Of a DNA stretch of 64,000 nt, positions 61,229 through 64,000 are shown piece by piece. The stretch's first letter is position 1, and each line of letters begins with the position of its first letter. The DNA comes from JAVWMQ01 sp036646055 (GTDB lineage Bacteria > Bacillota > Clostridia > Peptostreptococcales > Anaerovoracaceae). Under the pieces are notes generated by a model. That model was not told the DNA's origin and did no database searches. It saw only the letters and a program-made list of their open reading frames with translations. Location: the NCBI GenBank assembly GCA_036646055.1, contig JAVXMY010000001.1, forward strand, positions 124,001 to 188,000, in the 5' to 3' direction. The position numbers and the translations under genes were made by a program.

Positions 61229-62264
61229 GTTTCTTACCTTCCTTGGCTTTCATTATACCTTGATAAATTAAAATAAACAATCCTGTAATAATTACATATA
61301 AATAAAAACTAAGTCCTCTGCTTAATAATACTGCTGAACTAATTATGCCTGTTGTAAACAATGTTTTAAACAACATCATAAATCCACCTTCGCTAACTCC
61401 AACAGCTCCCGGAAGAGGAATTGCTGAAACTGCAATATATAAAACTGCTTGAAGGGCTAAAACTGTAAAAAATCCATACTGACTTAAGCCAAATGATCTA
61501 TAAACAAAGTAAGTAACACTATGTAGGCCTGTAATTCCAACTAGTGTAGTTAGTATAGTCATAATTACTGTTTTAGGATTATTCTTAATTATTGTTACGC
61601 CACCATGATACATTTTTATTTGTTCATGGGCGCTTTCCTTCCACTTATGGATCTTCTTTATATTAAATTTACCAAGTAAATTTAATATAAAATCAACTGC
61701 TTTACCTGCAAAACTCTTTGAAAACATTGCAATCATAATGGCTACAAAAACCATAAAGTTCAAAAACACTCCAAGCCCAAGTAATAATTTTAGGTTTACG
61801 CTAATTGATTCAATAAATTTATACTGATATATAAATCCTATAATTGCCATAGTTAAGGTAACCACTTGGTAACTTGCTAATTCAACTATTAAAGCAAGTG
61901 TTCCCACTGAAACATTTACATTGTCCTTACTCATAAAATAAAGTTGCATAGGTTGTCCACCTGATGCTGACGGTGTTATTGAACTGAAGAAAAATCCAAT
62001 TGATGAATACTTAATTCCTTTCCAAAAGCCGCACTTACACTTCAAAAGTTTAAGTAACCTTCTAATGTTTAGACCTTCACAAATTACAAACAAAGACATA
62101 GATAAGGCTCCAATAAACAAGAACCTTTTATCAACCTTAGGAATTATCTCCATTAATTTAGCAAAAGTATCTCCCGAAAAGAGTACCCTAAATGTTAGTC
62201 CTACAATTAACACAAAGAAAATTCCACTTAATATTAATTTCTTTTTCGATTTTTTATCTTCCAT
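61203..62264 (-). CDS. Lysylphosphatidylglycerol synthase TM-region family protein (flippase-like)
   Basis: A membrane protein of 353 residues with about eight helices and the family marks SITPSASGGQPMQLYFM and ALVELASYQVVT-like IVELASYQVV, plus IPLPGAVGVSEGGF. It is the flippase-type membrane half of MprF without the lysyl-transferase part. Such proteins move lipids or lipid-linked sugars across the membrane. Between a glycolipid-type glycosyltransferase and deacetylase on one side and a two-component system on the other, it may flip their product. Confidence 0.87.
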   Translation of the reverse strand: MEDKKSKKKLILSGIFFVLIVGLTFRVLFSGDTFAKLMEIIPKVDKRFLFIGALSMSLFVICEGLNIRRLLKLLKCKCGFWKGIKYSSIGFFFSSITPSASGGQPMQLYFMSKDNVNVSVGTLALIVELASYQVVTLTMAIIGFIYQYKFIESISVNLKLLLGLGVFLNFMVFVAIMIAMFSKSFAGKAVDFILNLLGKFNIKKIHKWKESAHEQIKMYHGGVTIIKNNPKTVIMTILTTLVGITGLHSVTYFVYRSFGLSQYGFFTVLALQAVLYIAVSAIPLPGAVGVSEGGFMMLFKTLFTTGIISSAVLLSRGLSFYLYVIITGLFILIYQGIMKAKEGKKHEPCNTSR

Positions 62265-62925
62265 ACTCTAACCCTTCAAATTTAAAGCCTCTTTTTAGAA
62301 GATTCGGTATAGCTACTTCTAGTGCTTCAATCATTTTACCTGGTGCTCCTTCTTCGCCTCTGCCGTCATGAAGGCAAATAACTTCGCCTCCCTTAACTTT
62401 GTTTATAAGATCATCCTTCAAAACCCTACTGTCCTTTTTCTTCCAATCTCCAATCATAATGTCCCATAGCAAAACGCTAAATCCATATATATCTGCAAAG
62501 TATGAAGTGAATACGCCAAAGCATCCCCAGGTTGGTCTATAAAGAGTAGGTCCTAGTTCCATAGACTTAAAAACCGCAATTCCTTCTTCAAATTCACGTT
62601 TACATTTACTATATCCTTTTAGTATTTGGTTAGTGTGAGTCATTCCATGAAATCCTATAGTGTGACCATCTCTAACCATTTCACTTATTATTTCTTTGTT
62701 TTCTAAGGCAGTTTCCCCTATAACGAAAAATGTGGCCTTAATCCCATACCTTCTAAGAAGGCTTAAAAGCTTCTGCGTATATTCTTTACTAGGTCCATCA
62801 TCAAATGTTAAGTAAACAGTTTGAGATTTTTCTTTTCTTTTAAATAGATTCTTTAGCCTGTAATAAGCCGTAGGCACTAGCAATACCACAAGTATCCCTA
62901 TGATGATCAAAACTATTAACTTCAT
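62254..62925 (-). CDS. Polysaccharide deacetylase (NodB domain)
   Basis: A protein of 223 residues with one N-terminal membrane helix (about 3-22) and a NodB domain: TFDDGPS (catalytic and metal Asp), HGMTH (metal His pair), LYRPTWG and ICLHDG. All catalytic positions seem kept. It should deacetylate an extracellular or lipid-linked sugar polymer. The ATG has AAAGG at 9 bases. Its first 86 bases overlap the end of the glycosyltransferase gene in another frame. Confidence 0.9.
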   Translation of the reverse strand: MKLIVLIIIGILVVLLVPTAYYRLKNLFKRKEKSQTVYLTFDDGPSKEYTQKLLSLLRRYGIKATFFVIGETALENKEIISEMVRDGHTIGFHGMTHTNQILKGYSKCKREFEEGIAVFKSMELGPTLYRPTWGCFGVFTSYFADIYGFSVLLWDIMIGDWKKKDSRVLKDDLINKVKGGEVICLHDGRGEEGAPGKMIEALEVAIPNLLKRGFKFEGLEYGR

Positions 62926-63970
62926 ATATTAACCTTTCCTCTTTCACTAAATCACTAAAACTCTTCATATTGCGTTTCATATTCATAAGCAAACTTGGGT
63001 TATTCATTATTTTATTTATTTCTCTATAAACATTTTCGTGATTTCCAAGTACCACCTTGCCCATAGCCTTATTCTCCACAAACTGTCCATTAACAACTTC
63101 CTGAGCCAGTGATGGATTTACTGCTATTAAAGGAGTTCCGCTTCTAATGGCTTCAAATGTACAAATACCACCAGCTTTACTAACTAGCACATCAGCTTTA
63201 TTCATGTACTCATTAACTCTGTTTGTGTATCCAATTATATGTAAGTTTTTGTATTTCCCCTCTAACTGATTATATAATTTTCTGTTTCTGCCCGTTATAA
63301 TTGTAACGCTTACATTACTATTTTCATTTAATTTGCTAAGTCCATATTCTCCAATAGGTATAAGCCCTAAGCCCCCACCCATAATCAAAATATTCTTCTT
63401 GTCTTTTTGACTGTCTTTGTTCTGAGAAAACTTAGCAGACACAGGTATACCAGAAACAACGATTTTTTCCCTAGAAATACCTTTTTGCATAAGTTCCATT
63501 TTAACTCTGCTACTTGCTACAAAGTATCTGTCAGTTTTAGGCGCAATCCACTCGCCTTTTGAGCTAATATCAGTTATTACAGTAAATAGTGTAATTGGAT
63601 CCCCTGTTTTTTCTTTATAACTGCTTACATACTTAGATGCCAAATGGATAGTTGAAATCACACAGTAGTAGTCTCCTTCTTTAACTAGCTTAGCAACTGC
63701 TCTTCTGCCAACTCCAACCATTGGAAGCTCTGTAACTGTTCCCTTGGCATTTTTGTCTGTTATCTCAATTATTTTGTTGTATAAATTCGGAGCCTTGTTA
63801 ACCATCTTGTTAAACCCACTATAAAGAACCTTACTTAATGTAGGATTTATTGTCTCAACAATATCAACCACATCTGCCTTGTGGCCTTCATTCTCCAATT
63901 TTTCTTTTATAGTCATGGCTACAGAATGATGTCCCATTCCAAACTTACCTGTTAAAATTAATATCTTCAT
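62840..63970 (-). CDS. MGDG-synthase/UgtP-type glycosyltransferase
   Basis: A GT28-type protein of about 376 residues. The N-terminal loop GKFGMGHHSVAMTIKEKL is the acceptor-side motif of diacylglycerol glycosyltransferases; the donor side has ILIMGGGLGLIPIGE and VLVSKAGGICTFEAIRSGTP. It probably glycosylates a membrane lipid. The ATG 63968-63970 is preferred; an in-frame TTG 4 codons earlier is possible and neither has a strong ribosome site. The last 86 bases overlap the deacetylase gene, longer than usual; the C-terminal 25 residues look unlike family ends. More of the operon may lie beyond the window. Confidence 0.85.
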   Translation of the reverse strand: MKILILTGKFGMGHHSVAMTIKEKLENEGHKADVVDIVETINPTLSKVLYSGFNKMVNKAPNLYNKIIEITDKNAKGTVTELPMVGVGRRAVAKLVKEGDYYCVISTIHLASKYVSSYKEKTGDPITLFTVITDISSKGEWIAPKTDRYFVASSRVKMELMQKGISREKIVVSGIPVSAKFSQNKDSQKDKKNILIMGGGLGLIPIGEYGLSKLNENSNVSVTIITGRNRKLYNQLEGKYKNLHIIGYTNRVNEYMNKADVLVSKAGGICTFEAIRSGTPLIAVNPSLAQEVVNGQFVENKAMGKVVLGNHENVYREINKIMNNPSLLMNMKRNMKSFSDLVKEERLIYEVNSFDHHRDTCGIASAYGLLQAKESI

Positions 63971-64000
63971 TTCATTTACCAAACTTTCTTGCCAAAGGTT

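Overview
The window is a low-GC, densely packed bacterial chromosome segment, most likely from an anaerobic Firmicute of the class Clostridia. The reasons are an AT-rich sequence with strong AAGGAGG-type ribosome sites, SipW/BsaA-type surface fibre genes, NiaR, MutS2, ZapA, a PASTA-containing division PBP, MraZ and a class-typical gene order. I cannot name a genus from the sequence alone. There is no phage, insertion sequence, CRISPR array or rRNA operon. Nearly everything is on the minus strand; only lgt, ychF, an L-threonine aldolase gene and niaR are on the plus strand.

Region by region, in window coordinates. 1-3.15 kb: an operon of four SipW-dependent BsaA/TasA-family fibre proteins followed by the signal peptidase sipW, which is cut by the window edge. 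3.15-6.3 kb: its promoter region, with two LytTR-type direct repeats, and a 969-residue regulator (degenerate GGDEF, GAF-like, PAS repeats, LytTR). 6.4-8.3 kb: a MATE transporter and three tRNAs (fMet, Leu, Asn). 8.4-25.6 kb: a run of 14 closely spaced genes from rlmB through pheST, zapA, mutS2 and argS to cardiolipin synthase. 25.7-37.9 kb: the division and cell wall cluster mraZ-rsmH-ftsL-ftsI-murF-mraY-murD-ftsW-murG-ftsQ-ftsZ, without ftsA, murC, murB or murE. 38-42 kb: sfsA, lgt, ychF, deoC. 41.5-49.2 kb: a proteostasis block (CYTH phosphatase, tig, clpP, clpX, lon, engB, DUF1232, hpt). 49.3-54 kb: mreB, an rRNA methyltransferase, a MocR-like regulator that has lost its PLP lysine, and carbamate kinase. 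54-59 kb: threonine aldolase, a lone EIIC-type permease divergent from niaR, a flavin disulfide reductase and a PP-loop ATPase. 59-64 kb: an envelope operon of glycosyltransferase, polysaccharide deacetylase, flippase-like membrane protein and an OmpR-type two-component system.

The most interesting system is at the left end. A LytTR protein carrying a degenerate cyclic-dinucleotide-type domain and several sensory domains sits directly upstream of a SipW/BsaA matrix operon. The operon promoter carries two 13-bp identical repeats exactly 21 bp apart, which is the LytTR operator geometry. This looks like a self-contained, signal-responsive switch for extracellular fibre or biofilm formation. Other points are: five GTGGAG MraZ boxes at 10-bp phase, two of them filling the spacer of the mraZ promoter; a MocR regulator with the Schiff-base lysine replaced by methionine; a NiaR-EIIC divergent pair with putative operator repeats; and apparently leaderless niaR and sfsA.
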